Below, piece by piece: positions 1 to 10,763 of a DNA stretch of 64,000 bases. Made by a program: the position numbers and the translations under genes. Numbering within the stretch: the stretch's first letter is position 1; each line of letters begins with the position of its first letter. The DNA is taken from NCBI GenBank assembly GCA_030062745.1, contig CP099852.1:21288266-21352265 (forward strand), in the 5' to 3' direction. Origin of the DNA: Capitulum mitella. Taxonomy: Eukaryota > Arthropoda > Thecostraca > Pollicipedomorpha > Pollicipedidae. The notes beneath the pieces were generated by a model that did not search any database, was not told where the DNA came from, and saw only the letters and a program-made list of their open reading frames with translations.

Positions 1-1766
1 AATGGGATCTCCAACTAACATCCAAACTAACGGTGACTGAGGACTGAACATGGCATCACTGGATAGCCTCGTTCTTGGAGTTTCTAAAACCATCCTATTT
101 CGCCTCGTAGCTTTACAACTTCGGTCAGGTCAGGTTAAATAGAGGCATGTCATAGCTTATGTTATAGCATAAGCGACTGCCTGTTTGTTAGTCGATTTGG
201 AGGCTATGAATGTCTTAGAAACTCTGAATAGGGTTCAGATATTCTCTTCATAGATATGTCATACGACGTCAAGTGAATGATGCCCATTAGTCACCCAACG
301 TAATGTCACGTGACGGTTTTCGCTGGTGATAAGGCGTTTTTTCAATTCATTTCGTAACAGGGCGATGACCACCGGACTTAAACTTTTATATCGAGAAGTT
401 TCCGTGGGATGTAAAAACGCAACAATCTTAAAATCGGTGATCATTTTTTGAAATTTCCTGTGAGTTTCAGGAACGTTAGCCAAAATGTTCAAAGGGTTTC
501 AGGAAAAACTAGCTGCAGGTCACACTGGCCGCCCTTCACAGGGTGGATTGTGCACAGGGTAGGGCTCACATTTTTGTTGCTGATACGGGTGAGGTCCGGG
601 AAATGGGCCAATACAACGCTAACGGTGGAGCAAGCTAGGGTTTCGTGGATGTGTGTAATGTGCAGAGTAGGCTCATCGCCGCCTGCACTTGATCGCTCTT
701 GGGTGCTGGACGTTCGCACGATTTCACTGTAGCCGCCATGCTGTTTATGGGGAGCGAAAGATGAACTTTAGTCGTTTTGAGACTAAACGCAAGTGTGAGG
801 CAGGCTTGTGCTTGATTGACTTCAGTTGCATCGATTCTCCGCTTGATTCACGGGGCAGGCAATCGATTTTCATCCTTATTCAAAGCAGCTTTGACAAAGG
901 TGAATCGATTCAGTTCTGATCCAATGGCGATAGAATGATAACCAGCATGTTATTCGATTCTGATTCTGACTCGCTGCGGTTTGCAAGCGATGGAAATGAT
1001 TCGATGGGCATTGATCGGAGCAATGCTAAATTTTCAATATCATACATTCGCACTCATGTAACAAAAGTGATGTACCCTCCTAATCCCAACTAACGGTACG
1101 GCACATTGGATCGTAAACCCCCTCTGGGCCGTCTAGAATTTTTCGACAGTGGCGAAGCCATGCTGGGTATTGGTCAACATCTGACGTCCATGGGACAGAA
1201 GCCGGGACCTTAACATTCGTGACATCTCACACGGAGTCCAGTCAAAAGTCTGACGCGAAGAACCGATATGCGACCCTTGCTCTCGGACGTGGGCTGTTCC
1301 CGACAGCTGGACTGCTTCGGAGCTTGCAATGCGTCTGCAGCGTCACATTTTTGGCCTCCGAACTTTGGGTGTTCTGCTCCAAGCTTCTCTTTTTTTAAGC
1401 TTGTCAAGAGGTTTAAGTTTATCGCTGCAGGTTTTCCATGACCGTGATGTGCAATGGAACCCATTGCGATTAAAACAAATCTGAACATTAGAAAAGGGAA
1501 TTGTTGTCACTTTTTAATGGATTGGGTGCATATTTATGAATCATCTTGGAAACTCAAAGACACTGCGAATGTGGTTCAATATTATCTCGGTATCACCTGG
1601 GTGTGTCAAAGAGGGCAACCCCTCAGTTTTTAGTGAATAATTTCTACACCATTAGTCAGCACAGCCAAATTTTCAGTACCCGTTCATCAGTCAGTTTTAC
1701 ATATTCTGACATCAAAACCATTCCCAAGATAGGTCAGATCATGGAGATATGACGTCATAAGTGAGC
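1..1766. other. Intergenic, no recognised gene
   Basis: No open frame here resembles a known protein. From about 815 to 1015 the sequence is enriched in degenerate GATTC and AATCGATT words, suggesting an eroded simple repeat. Otherwise I see nothing I can name. Confidence 0.5.
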
Positions 1767-1774
1767 ACTTACAT

Positions 1775-1940
1775 TAGGGTGGCACTTATTCGGCCGTAAT
1801 TTTTTTTTTGAGAATTTCTACCGGGACGGGCAGCCAAACTGTTCTATCCCCGGCAAAAACAAGGTGTGTATTTATTTGGGGGAAAATTTTTATATTTAGA
1901 GGTCGCTCAACGAGGTCAAAGTTTCTATTTTTGGGGGGAA
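1775..1940. repeat. Left terminal inverted repeat of the hAT-type element
   Basis: It pairs with the reverse complement of about 4600-4764. The outermost bases TAGGGTGGCACTTATT match exactly; further in, the arms differ by scattered substitutions and small indels in T-rich tracts. Confidence 0.85.
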
Positions 1941-2151
1941 AAATGATTTTTTCAGTATTTTGTTTTTAATGTTTCTCATTCTAAATCTGTCATTTGTAGT
2001 AATGAACAGCATCACACTTGACGTAAATAACATGTATTCAACACTCTTGGTTCCAGGTAGACCCCTCTCTTCTCGAGTATTAGCCCTTCAAAGGGGGTGG
2101 GTGAGGGGTCTCATGTGTGCTCAGCTCATGCCAGCTACCACTCATTTTCGC

Positions 2152-4472
2152 CTAGTTTGCAGTCACAGTGGACTTGCGGGCGTTCGGAAATCTGACCCGG
2201 TGCTCCTCGACGACCTGTAGCAGGAACTGCTTCTGGTCCTCGTCCTTGGTGAGGGCCAATTTGAACTCCTGCATCAGCGCGACGTCCCGCTCCGCGAAGT
2301 CGTTGACGACGCGGAGTGAGCTGACGCGGCGAGAGGCGGCGTAGGAGGGTTCCTCCTCCCAGCAGGCCGGATCCTTGTCGAGGAAGTCCGTCTCCAGGCC
2401 GAGAAGGGTGAAGAAGCTGGCGGAGCCAGTCGTGACGAAGTTTGCCGCCGTCTTGTTGGAGACCGACGCCGCCGTGAGCTCGACTTGGGCTCGGCGAGGG
2501 GATCCTCGGGTCCCTCCTCCTCGCGTAGCGCTATGACCATCTCGCGCTTGGTCGCGAGCGTCACTTCCTCGTCGAAGAAGGCGAGCGCGACCAGTCGCTC
2601 GCTCAGATACCAGAGGTGACGGCCGAAGACGGCGGCCGTCGCCTTGGACACCGGCTTGTCCTGGTACTTGAGGAGCGACTTGAGGAAGCCGAGGTCCTGA
2701 GCCGGGGCAGACGCCGGAATCGGCGCCTTGAACCAGGCCGTGACGTACGTGGAAACCACAAACGTCACGGCTCGCTGGATGCCGCTCTTCTCGGACGCAG
2801 TGAGCCAGAACTGTGAGCGGAAGAGATATATTTTCACCGAGTAAATGGCCTTGGCCATCCAGCGCGCCCGGTGCAGTGCACCGGGGCGGGCGATCCTCAC
2901 ACCTCGCTTCGGAACCCCGCCCAGGACAATCGTGGCCAGCTCCAGCAGCTCGCGGTAGTCATCGCCTGGGTGATGGTCGTCGAGGAGGCGGTCGAACTGC
3001 GCAAGGAGGTCGTCGCGGCTGTCGTGCAGGTGTGGCGGCATATCGCAGTCGTCGAAGGGCTCCGGCGCCGTCCGATCTAACGATGCCCAATTTGTCTGGG
3101 AGCGCTTGAATAAAGGAACCTCCGGGCCGCTGGACGGGCCGAGACAGACGGTGAACGCATTCTCCAGTTCATAAACATGGTGGCATCTCCAGTTCATAAA
3201 CATAAACAGTTCAAGTTCATAAACATGGTGGCGGCAGGCCAGGTGGAGCACGTCCTGGCCGAGCCGCTGCTCGATGATCGTGCAGGCCCCGGCGCTGAGG
3301 CCGGTGTTAGAGGCAGTGGTGTCGAAACTGAACGCCCTCACTCGGTCGTTCACCTCCCAGTCATCGAGCGCCGCGAGGACAGCGTCAGCGGCGGCCTTTC
3401 CGGTGCCGTTGGGAAGCTTCGGCACGGCCAGGAGCTTCGACACGCCGACACCGGAGACGAGGACCGGAAGTCAGTCGACGGCTGGTCCGCCGTCGACGCC
3501 TAGAACGATTTTCCCATCCCAGTGAACCCTGAGCGGGACGGTCGGTTCAAAGGTAGCCTTGATCTCGGTAGCCTTAGCCTTCCGGAACTGCATGCGGGAC
3601 TTGCGAAATGACTCACGGTTGATGACCAGCGCTTCAGGTTTGTGTCCTAGGCTCCGAGCCGCCGCCGTCAGGACGTAGACACCATCGCGGTTGGACATCT
3701 TTGTCCGGTCCATCGCGGCGGCTAGCTCTGTGTTGATGAGCTTCGTTGCCGCGCGGCGACGCTTGGGCGGCAAACACGCTGCTGTAGAAGTCGAGGGGCC
3801 CGGGGTCGATGGACCGGGCGAGTCGTCGCCGTCGCGCTCTTGGTGGACGGAGCGAGTGGGGCTGCTGACGGCACTAGAGGAGCTGGAAGAGGCCAGCTGC
3901 GCAGTCTCGTCGAGAGTCTGCCGCTCGATCTCAGCCGTCTCTCGATATCGCTGTGTCGCCTCCTCCTTCTTCCGCTTCCGGTTCTCGAGGGCGGCCAGGG
4001 TCATTTCCTTCGCCGCCATGCACCCGCGCCGCCCCTTCTCGCGCTGGGCCTTGAGGAACTCTGTGTCCTCGTTGATCGTCATCGTCGCCAGAGTGTCCTG
4101 ATGCGCGATGTCGAAGAGACTGGTCGCCGACTCGACAAACTCCTCCTTCGTCTCCTGCGTCTTGGTCCGCCGCTTCTTGTTTTTCTTGAGCGCCTTCCAC
4201 TTCTCGTGGAGGCGGAGGATCTGTTCCTGCGCGCGCTGCCTTTTCTGCATCGGGATATGCGCGCTCTCCCAGAAGGGTATCACGGCGGTCATTGTCTCCG
4301 CCGCCGCTTCCTTCACCGTCTTCTTTTGGTCCACCGTCCCCGTGACTGAGCCCACAGTCACCGTCCCCGTGACTGAGCCCGATTCCAGAGAACACAAAAC
4401 GTTTCGAAACGACCCGACGAAGCAAGTCACCTTTACACCCGTCGTCGTGAAACGTTTTGCGCTCCTGAACAT
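2152..4472 (-). pseudogene. hAT-like transposase, disrupted
   Basis: Transposase of the flanking element, expected to cut and paste it through an RNase H-fold DDE catalytic core. I place the start at the ATG at 4472 because upstream residues look non-coding; an upstream in-frame start at 4562 is possible. The N-terminal half is basic and coiled-coil-like, with a Ser/Pro/Thr-rich linker. The core contains FDTTASNTG and ACRHH, the latter a C-x-x-H motif common to hAT-like transposases. Three lesions are visible: an in-frame TGA at 3471-3473 inside VD*LPVLVSG; a local duplication near 3165-3231 that repeats HHVYELE; and a one-base frameshift near 2490. Beyond the shift the other frame reads on through VVNDFAERD and FLLQVVEEHR to a TAG at 2152. 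It cannot produce a full protein as it stands. Confidence 0.8.
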
Positions 4473-4599
4473 AGTCAGAAGGCAGGTGCCCACAATCACA
4501 AGTGTTGAATAAAATATGTTATTTAACTCAAATATGTTAATAATCAATGCAAAAAATGACACATTTACAATGGAAAAAAATTAAACAAAATATTGAAAA

Positions 4600-4764
4600 A
4601 ATCAGTTTTTTTCGCCAAAAATATAAACTTTGACCTCCTTGAGCGACCTGTAAATATAAATATTTTTCAAAAAAAAATTACACACGCTGTTTTTGCCAGG
4701 GATAGAACAGATCGGCTGCCCGTCCCAGTAGAAATTCAAAATGTCGAAAATAAGTGCCACCCTA
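4600..4764. repeat. Right terminal inverted repeat of the hAT-type element
   Basis: Reverse complement of the left arm, ending at GTGCCACCCTA and followed immediately by the target duplication ACTTACAT at 4765-4772. Confidence 0.85.
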
Positions 4765-4772
4765 ACTTACAT

Positions 4773-6607
4773 GCATGTTTTGGTCTTTTCGGAAGATGGC
4801 GCGAACATGCTTTGTTTTTTGATAATATTCGCCAATACAGTGCATGAATTATTTATATTTACATAGGACACGGTCCCCAAAGAGATATAAAATCGTCACA
4901 CGTCAACATTAAAGGTCATGCTAGATCACATGTATGATTTGCGTTGTGAGTAACAGACGTGTTTGACGCTGACCTTCCCCATTGTTCAAGCCAGACCAGC
5001 AAATTTATGTCCGCCTGTTAGCGCGGTTCGCCAAAGATAACGTGAGGTTCTTTCAGGTCACGTCATAGGTAGATGTCAAAAAGGAATGAAATGCGACATT
5101 GTTTGTGGAAGATCGTTCAGTAACAAGAGAGAGCAATTATTGTTCCAAGTCGCAACAAGAAAAGTAACTATCTATCTTCACCTCTTTTGACCTTGACCCG
5201 GTAAAGAGCAGTCAGGGCAGATTTAATTATCGCGAGACATCATTTCATTTCTGCACTTGATGCAGTTAAAGAGTCCCAACGAGCAATTAGTCCTCTTTGT
5301 CAGGAAGAGTAATGCAACTTTATCCGACTCGACCTAGACTGCCCTTCACCGGATGAAAAGCAAGAAATGCAAAACTGATCACCAGAAGGTTTCATTTCCG
5401 TCTTTTTTGACATGTGGACCAAAAAAGTTGCGAGCAAGTATCGATCTTTTGCATGTAAAGTAATAACAATATTTCATCTGACCTAGGTTGACCTTGACCC
5501 GACATTTCTTAATATTTTGGCATCCTTCTGATGAAGAAGTTTGTGGCCTTTCGCTTAACACCCTGTGGAAGGCTCTAAGACTACTATTGCCAATGATGTG
5601 ATGTACATAGCGATGATACTTTTTCCGACGTTGTGCCATGCGTTTTACGTGAGCTGTGACGTCATCAGTCACGTGACCAGGGCTAACAAAGTATTTTCTG
5701 AATTGCAAGCCTCATGGCTATCGATTGGTGATATACCGATTCAGAGCCGTCTGTTAGATCCTCAGACAGCAGGGGGTGCTCTTTTGGACACCCCAAGATG
5801 GTCGCGGGTACAAAAAAAGAAACACGGCAGGCGGTGCCAGGTTAAATTCACGAATCTTTGAGGGATGTACTGTCAGTATTATACGTACAGAAACAACCAT
5901 AGGACAGAAAACTACATGAATGGATAAAGGATGCCATAGGTCCGTTCCTCACCGCCTACGTTTCACTCTGACAGACGCGCCGCGGACGGGCCCAGGGTCG
6001 CGTGCGGAAACATGACAGCCTGTTCACTCCCTTCGGTGTTCTCCAGGGAAGTCGCACGGGCGTCTAATGGGCATTTGTGGCGCGGCGGGGACATTCTGCT
6101 GTGAATTGTTTGCGCCCGCTGGAAACCAACGTAGGCACGTGATTTTAATAGTAAAAATTATGTACGCACCTAGCAGATATCTACCTGACCAAGTCGCTGG
6201 TGGGTTTGGAAAGGAGTGTGAAATGAAGAGGACATGCTTATGTTCTTGCTTCTAGATTTTGAGGAACGTAAAGAAAGACCGGCTTCAACGTGGTGTCCAC
6301 CGGCTTTGCTGGAACGCTCGACTTGAAGAGAGTTTGAGGTTTCCGTGGAGGTTGAGAAGGATAGGGATCCGTTGGCATTTCATGCTGACGAAAGCCTGCG
6401 AGAAGTTGGTCAGAGACTTCAACGCCAACATACCAACTACCGGAAGCCCGTATCAGCTGCTGAACGACTGGCGATCACCATCAAGTTTGTGCACATTACC
6501 TTAAATTAGTTAAATTTTTGTAAAGTGTTGATTTTTTATTGTTAACTTTTCTTCAATCTGCAAACATTGACAAGTAAGTTAATGAGATCTGCTGGGGAGG
6601 CTAAATT
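4773..6607. other. Intergenic, no recognised gene
   Basis: Only short unrelated open frames are present. Scattered GACCT/AGGTC words occur around 5050-5500, as elsewhere in the window. No RNA gene or promoter could be supported. Confidence 0.5.
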
Positions 6608-7829
6608 TTAACCCGCGCACGACCGTCGGTCCGTCCCGAACATCGGCGACTGGGGGGGCAGTTGACTGCCCCCCTCTAACTCACGAACGGTTGGTCGCAC
6701 GGTAAAAATAAGCATACCGTTGGAAAGCCTGTGACGAGAAGAGCTCGAAACTGGTCTCATTTTTAGTTTTAGACAATATGTAAGCCAATTTACGCCCTAT
6801 ATATGTTTTCTCATAGCCGACTGCATGAGACCGAGAAATGGCCTGAATCTCAAGGGCTGTGACTAATAACGCATAGGTAAAGGCACCAGCGCACAAGTAA
6901 ATGTCCGCGGATGCCGATACACGTCTAATTTCCTCAGATTTGTTCAATATATACGCCGAAACGTTGAGTTAAAGACACCGTAATTCTCCCGGCCGGCCGT
7001 CAGTGTGCGCTGCTGCCGTATGCGGTACCAAATTGACGGGAACTAATTTTAGCGTTGCTTTATTTTCGGCGAAAAAGGACAATCTATGTCAATTTTATTT
7101 ATCTTTGTGGTCCTTGTGATGGTTTCTCATGCTTAAATTTGGGAAAATTGATTAGTTGCCAATCTACAAAGTTGGCAGAGCTTTATTCGCGAAAGCCTGT
7201 TTATTTCCAAAATATGCTACTTTTTCAAACTTTTTGAGGTTCCTGGTATTACTTACATCTGTGCAAGCTAGTTCTGCCATTTTCTACCCATTCTGAGTAA
7301 TTTATCGTCGATTTTGACGGTGGTACATTTTGGCCAGCTTCGGTTATTCGTGACCTGACCTCAGGTCAATGACTGGAAGTCATTGATACTTTGCCCAATG
7401 ACGGTAACTAGATGTCTGCTTCACTCCACACTAAAAATGTGATGAAATATTCCGTCAATTTCAGGAAAAACGGCGATATGTCTTAAAAACGGGCTTGACC
7501 TTAGGTCAATGACCCGGAAAATTCCGAAAAATCCGAGATAGCAGATTTGTTGCATTTATCACGATCACTAATCGCTGGAAGTATCATTGAGATATCTTCT
7601 TTTGCAAAAAAGTTAGAGGGCGCTAAACTTTTTTTGACATAGGTCTGTTTGACCTGACTTAGGTCAGGCACCTGATCTGACCTGAGGTCAAAAGTTTGAC
7701 ACGAGGCGTAAAATTGATGGAGCAAAAGGTACACAAAGTTTCGTGAATCTGTGTTTGTCAGTTCTCTCGCAATCCCAGAAAAATCTCAGGGGGGGCAGTC
7801 AACTGCCCCCCCAGTCGGGGACGGGTTAA
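6608..7829 (+). mobile_element. TTAA element family B, copy B1
   Basis: About 1.2 kb from TTAA at 6608 to TTAA at 7826. The left end reads CCCGCGCACGACCG and the right end, inverted, reads CCCGTCCCCGACTGG. Both carry a subterminal palindrome, GGGGGGCAGT then ACTGCCCCCC with a 2-bp centre. The interior is AT-rich and has several TGACCT/AGGTCA half-sites around 7350-7700. TTAA target and CCC termini are as in piggyBac elements, but there is no transposase. An 88-residue minus-strand frame at 6681-6947 recurs in copy B3 but is broken in B2. Its right TTAA is shared with the adjoining A element. Confidence 0.85.
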
Positions 7830-9041
7830 CCCTATTCCCGGAGGGCTAGACGGTATGGCCGATTCCCGGCAGGGGGGCGGATTCGGCCCCCCCCTGAGAT
7901 CTCGAGGACTACTCATCTGATTTCATCGCAACAAACGGCAATCGATTTGCCGTGACGTGAACTACATTTTGATAAAAAGAAATTTTCAAAATTTTGAAAT
8001 TTGTGGATACAGGGGGGCAAAAATGGCAAAATGGGGGGTATTATTTTACTTCTTATAACTCCGTTGTTTATGGACCGATTTCGATGAAACTGGCATCAAT
8101 CGAGAGATTATGGATAGGGCTTTTACCATGGGTATGCAAATTTGAAATTTTGAGAAAATTCATGGGCGTTCACAGGGTTTCAAAAATAGGGGGATTAGTT
8201 TTCTAATAACGGAATGAACAAAAGAGGCCAAAACACTTTTTTAGCTTCTGCTAGTCATGTTATGCTAAAGAAGTACAAATCGCATTACAATGTTTGTATA
8301 ATGCTAGCATAAGCGGTGCCAGGGACATAAAAAAGGGGAACTGTCATGGTCACACGTTTCTCAGATGAACTTGTGACCTTTGACCTTAAATGACCTTCAG
8401 TGACCTTGGGGTCACCTGGAATGATGTCGTGTGCATTCAATATTATCTGTAAACGTTTTTAATCGATTAAATTCACTCTATTCCAAAAAAATCATTTTTT
8501 GGCTTTTGCGATATAAGGTACGTGCACTGACATTTTAGGTCATAGCTCCGTGACCCGACCTGATATCAAGCTGAAACTTGGTACACAAGTAGAGGGCATC
8601 TTTCTACGTCATAGATATTCCGGGTTTGGCATTTGAAAAAACGGCGCCGAAATTATTGCGAAAAAACCAATTTTGACTTTTGACCTTGACCTGACCTTGT
8701 AAAGTGACCTCAGATAAACAAAATTACATATGCACATTGCCCAACTATTTAGCTATATATTCATATAAAGTTTTAAGTTGTATCTTAAAAACTCTGTTTT
8801 TGGCAGACATTTTCCTTTTACCCTCAACATGGCCAAAAATGACCTGAGGTGCCTCCCAAAAACGTTGCCTGGCTCCGCCCCTGAGCAAAAAAGAATTTCG
8901 AAATTTTGTCACGGCGCGTAGAAGGAATAGGTAGGAAAAGTCACCAAGTTTCGTGAAGCTGCGTTAAAAAGCCTGGAATTGGCAAGCAAAAAACCCGAGG
9001 GGGGGCGGATTCCGGCCCCCCCCTGCCGGGAATAGGGTTAA
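7826..9041 (+). mobile_element. TTAA element family A, copy A1
   Basis: A 1.2-kb non-autonomous element running TTAA-CCCTATTCCCGG to CCGGGAATAGGG-TTAA, with G/C-rich subterminal hairpins near both ends. It shows a perfect DR1, TGACCTTTGACCT, at 8374-8386. Conserved internal blocks recur in every copy: ACTCCGTTGTTTATGGACCG, an imperfect dyad around GGCAATCGATTTGCC, and TTTTTGGCAGACATTTTCC. No transposase is present. This is the reference orientation for the family. Confidence 0.88.
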
Positions 9042-9329
9042 ATGGAGTAGGAAGCTACCCCATTTGAGGAAATCCACCACGGATATGTAATGGTACCGGT
9101 GATGTGTACACCACAGAATGAGTAATTCTCAACATTGGGGCACCTGGCTCCCATTTACACGGCTCTGCTACAACATTTGAAGAAAGGCTTCTTGAACTGC
9201 ATATGTATTTTATGTCTGCCTCTGACATCATGCAGTGCCTACCTCAACTGATGGAGCTGTTTTTACCTGTGCCAGTATGCAAAATAGGAAAATAGGAGAC
9301 TGCCAGGTATAACCCATGTAACAGAGGAA

Positions 9330-9760
9330 GACCACTGATGCAACCATGGAGACCACCGGAGACGTTCGGAGAGCCCATGGCACTGCACAGGGGCTCTGAA
9401 GTCGCCAGAAGGTCTTTTGTTACTGCCAGAGGTCCCATAAGACGGCAAAAATATTCCCCGGAAACGACAAGCAGGGCACCTGGGACAACAGGGATTCCAC
9501 CGAAACTACCAGAGAGAGGTCTTTGTAACTGTTAATTAGCAGTCTCTAACTATAGGGGCCCTTGAGACGACCAGAAAGGCCCCTGAAACTTCTAAATCTC
9601 GAGACGTCCAGACAGCTCCTGAAACGGCCAAAGGACCCAGAGCATTTCCAGACGCGCCTCTGTCGCGGCAGAGAGAGACTTATAGAGACCTTGTTACTGC
9701 CTGATGAGTTCCTTAGACGGCAAAAATTTCCCAGGGATGACGGGGGAACCCAAGCGCAGT
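9330..9760 (+). repeat. Degenerate minisatellite, roughly 30-bp units
   Basis: Successive units share a CCCCTGAAAC then (G)GACGNCCAGA pattern, for example near 9540-9680. The reverse complement of this pattern recurs at 56,690-56,915, so the two arrays look like one family in opposite orientation. Long open frames across the array are by-products of the repeat. Confidence 0.55.
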
Positions 9761-10604
9761 TTCGACTGCCTCAGCGCTCAGAGTTGAGAGACCTCGACCG
9801 GGAAATGGCGGTGCCGTGCAGGTGCAAGTCCTGGATGAGGAAATGTTCGATGACATGTAAGTTTATTACAATCGATACGGCAGAGAAGAGGGACGTCGTC
9901 CGGCTTACGGCGGACCGATACCAACGCGGTCGTCGGAGCGCTCGTCTTTCAAGGCAGACAGATCGCCGAATAAGACCACAGTTTCGCTGTCTTCCGGACC
10001 AACCGGTCCGGAACACCGAGAAATCGTTTGATGCTGCCGCCGGGAGACGTCGATCAGCGGTCGGAAACATCACTTCTCGAGCAGTGAAATTGCTACAACT
10101 ATTTTCCGCACACGCATCGCATTTATTTGCGTGTTACACTGTAAACACTTCGAGGGTTCACCCTGCTGCTCATGCAGTCCACGTCACCACGCCAGCCTTT
10201 ATTTCTAGATAAATATATAGCCTTTATTTCTAGATCGCAAAGCTATCGCGAGCCCGTATCTAGAATGCACTGTACCGAATCTAGTTCTTCAATGTTGTCC
10301 GAATCTATTGTAGAGATGTCATGAGATCTAGGTGATTTTTCGTCTTCTCGTTTTTATTCTGTAACACGCAACAGCGGAAGCATCGGTGTCTCTCTGGAGA
10401 TGGCAGGCAAACGCGACATTTACCTTGTATCTTTCTATGCACCGTCACAGCGTTAATGCTAAATGTCGCCCAAAGCTGGGGGAGGGCAGCTCCCCCGCCT
10501 GCGGTTCCTACGCCCCTGTGCGCTAGAATTCGTGGTTATTCACATAAAAAGACAAATAAATCCCCCTAATCAACTAACAATGGAAAAGTCCAATGTGATC
10601 TTAG
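9761..10604. other. Intergenic, no recognised gene
   Basis: An open frame runs through to about 10,210 but matches no family I know. A small GC hairpin lies at 10,478-10,496 (GGGGGAG then CTCCCCC). Otherwise featureless. Confidence 0.4.
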
Positions 10605-10649
10605 TTCCCCCAAGCAGTTAGTGATGAACGCACTAACTGCTTGGGGGAA
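10605..10649. repeat. Perfect 19-bp hairpin downstream of the P450
   Basis: Arms at 10605-10623 and 10631-10649 are exactly complementary (TTCCCCCAAGC... and ...GCTTGGGGGAA) around a 7-nt spacer. It lies about 115 nt beyond the P450 stop on the transcribed strand, so it could form in the 3' UTR. It could equally be a small mobile-element terminus. Confidence 0.75.
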
Positions 10650-10763
10650 ATAATCAGTTGCATTTACGTCGGAAACGTTGTCTTTAAGTCAGAACAGCTG
10701 CTACCGAAATATCAACCCAACTAATTGAAACGGCAACCAGTTATCCCATGGCTCAAGACTACG

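Larger units (their letters stand above)
1775..4764 (-). mobile_element. hAT-type DNA transposon, full length, inactivated
   Basis: The 2,990-bp element is bounded by an exact 8-bp direct repeat, ACTTACAT, at 1767-1774 and 4765-4772. Its termini are inverted and begin TAGGGTGGCACTTATT. The inverted similarity extends about 165 bp inward on each side, sharing GGGACGGGCAGCC, TGTTCTATCCC and AGGTCGCTCAA blocks. An 8-bp duplication with a (C/T)AGGG-like start is the hallmark of the hAT superfamily. The interior carries one minus-strand transposase gene broken by a nonsense codon and a frameshift. The well-preserved duplication and ends imply fairly recent insertion. The superfamily is inferred from duplication length, termini and transposase motifs; no search was run. 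Confidence 0.88.

Noticed and set aside
7994-8206. Open frame through family A (…NSVVYGPISMKLASIERLW…), recurring in other A copies
   Set aside because: It is the translation of a conserved DNA block. Other copies have stops and frameshifts in it, and no start or domain is shared. I treat it as non-coding element sequence.
9562-10212. 216-residue open frame
   Set aside because: Its first half is the minisatellite and the rest shows no family resemblance or splice context.
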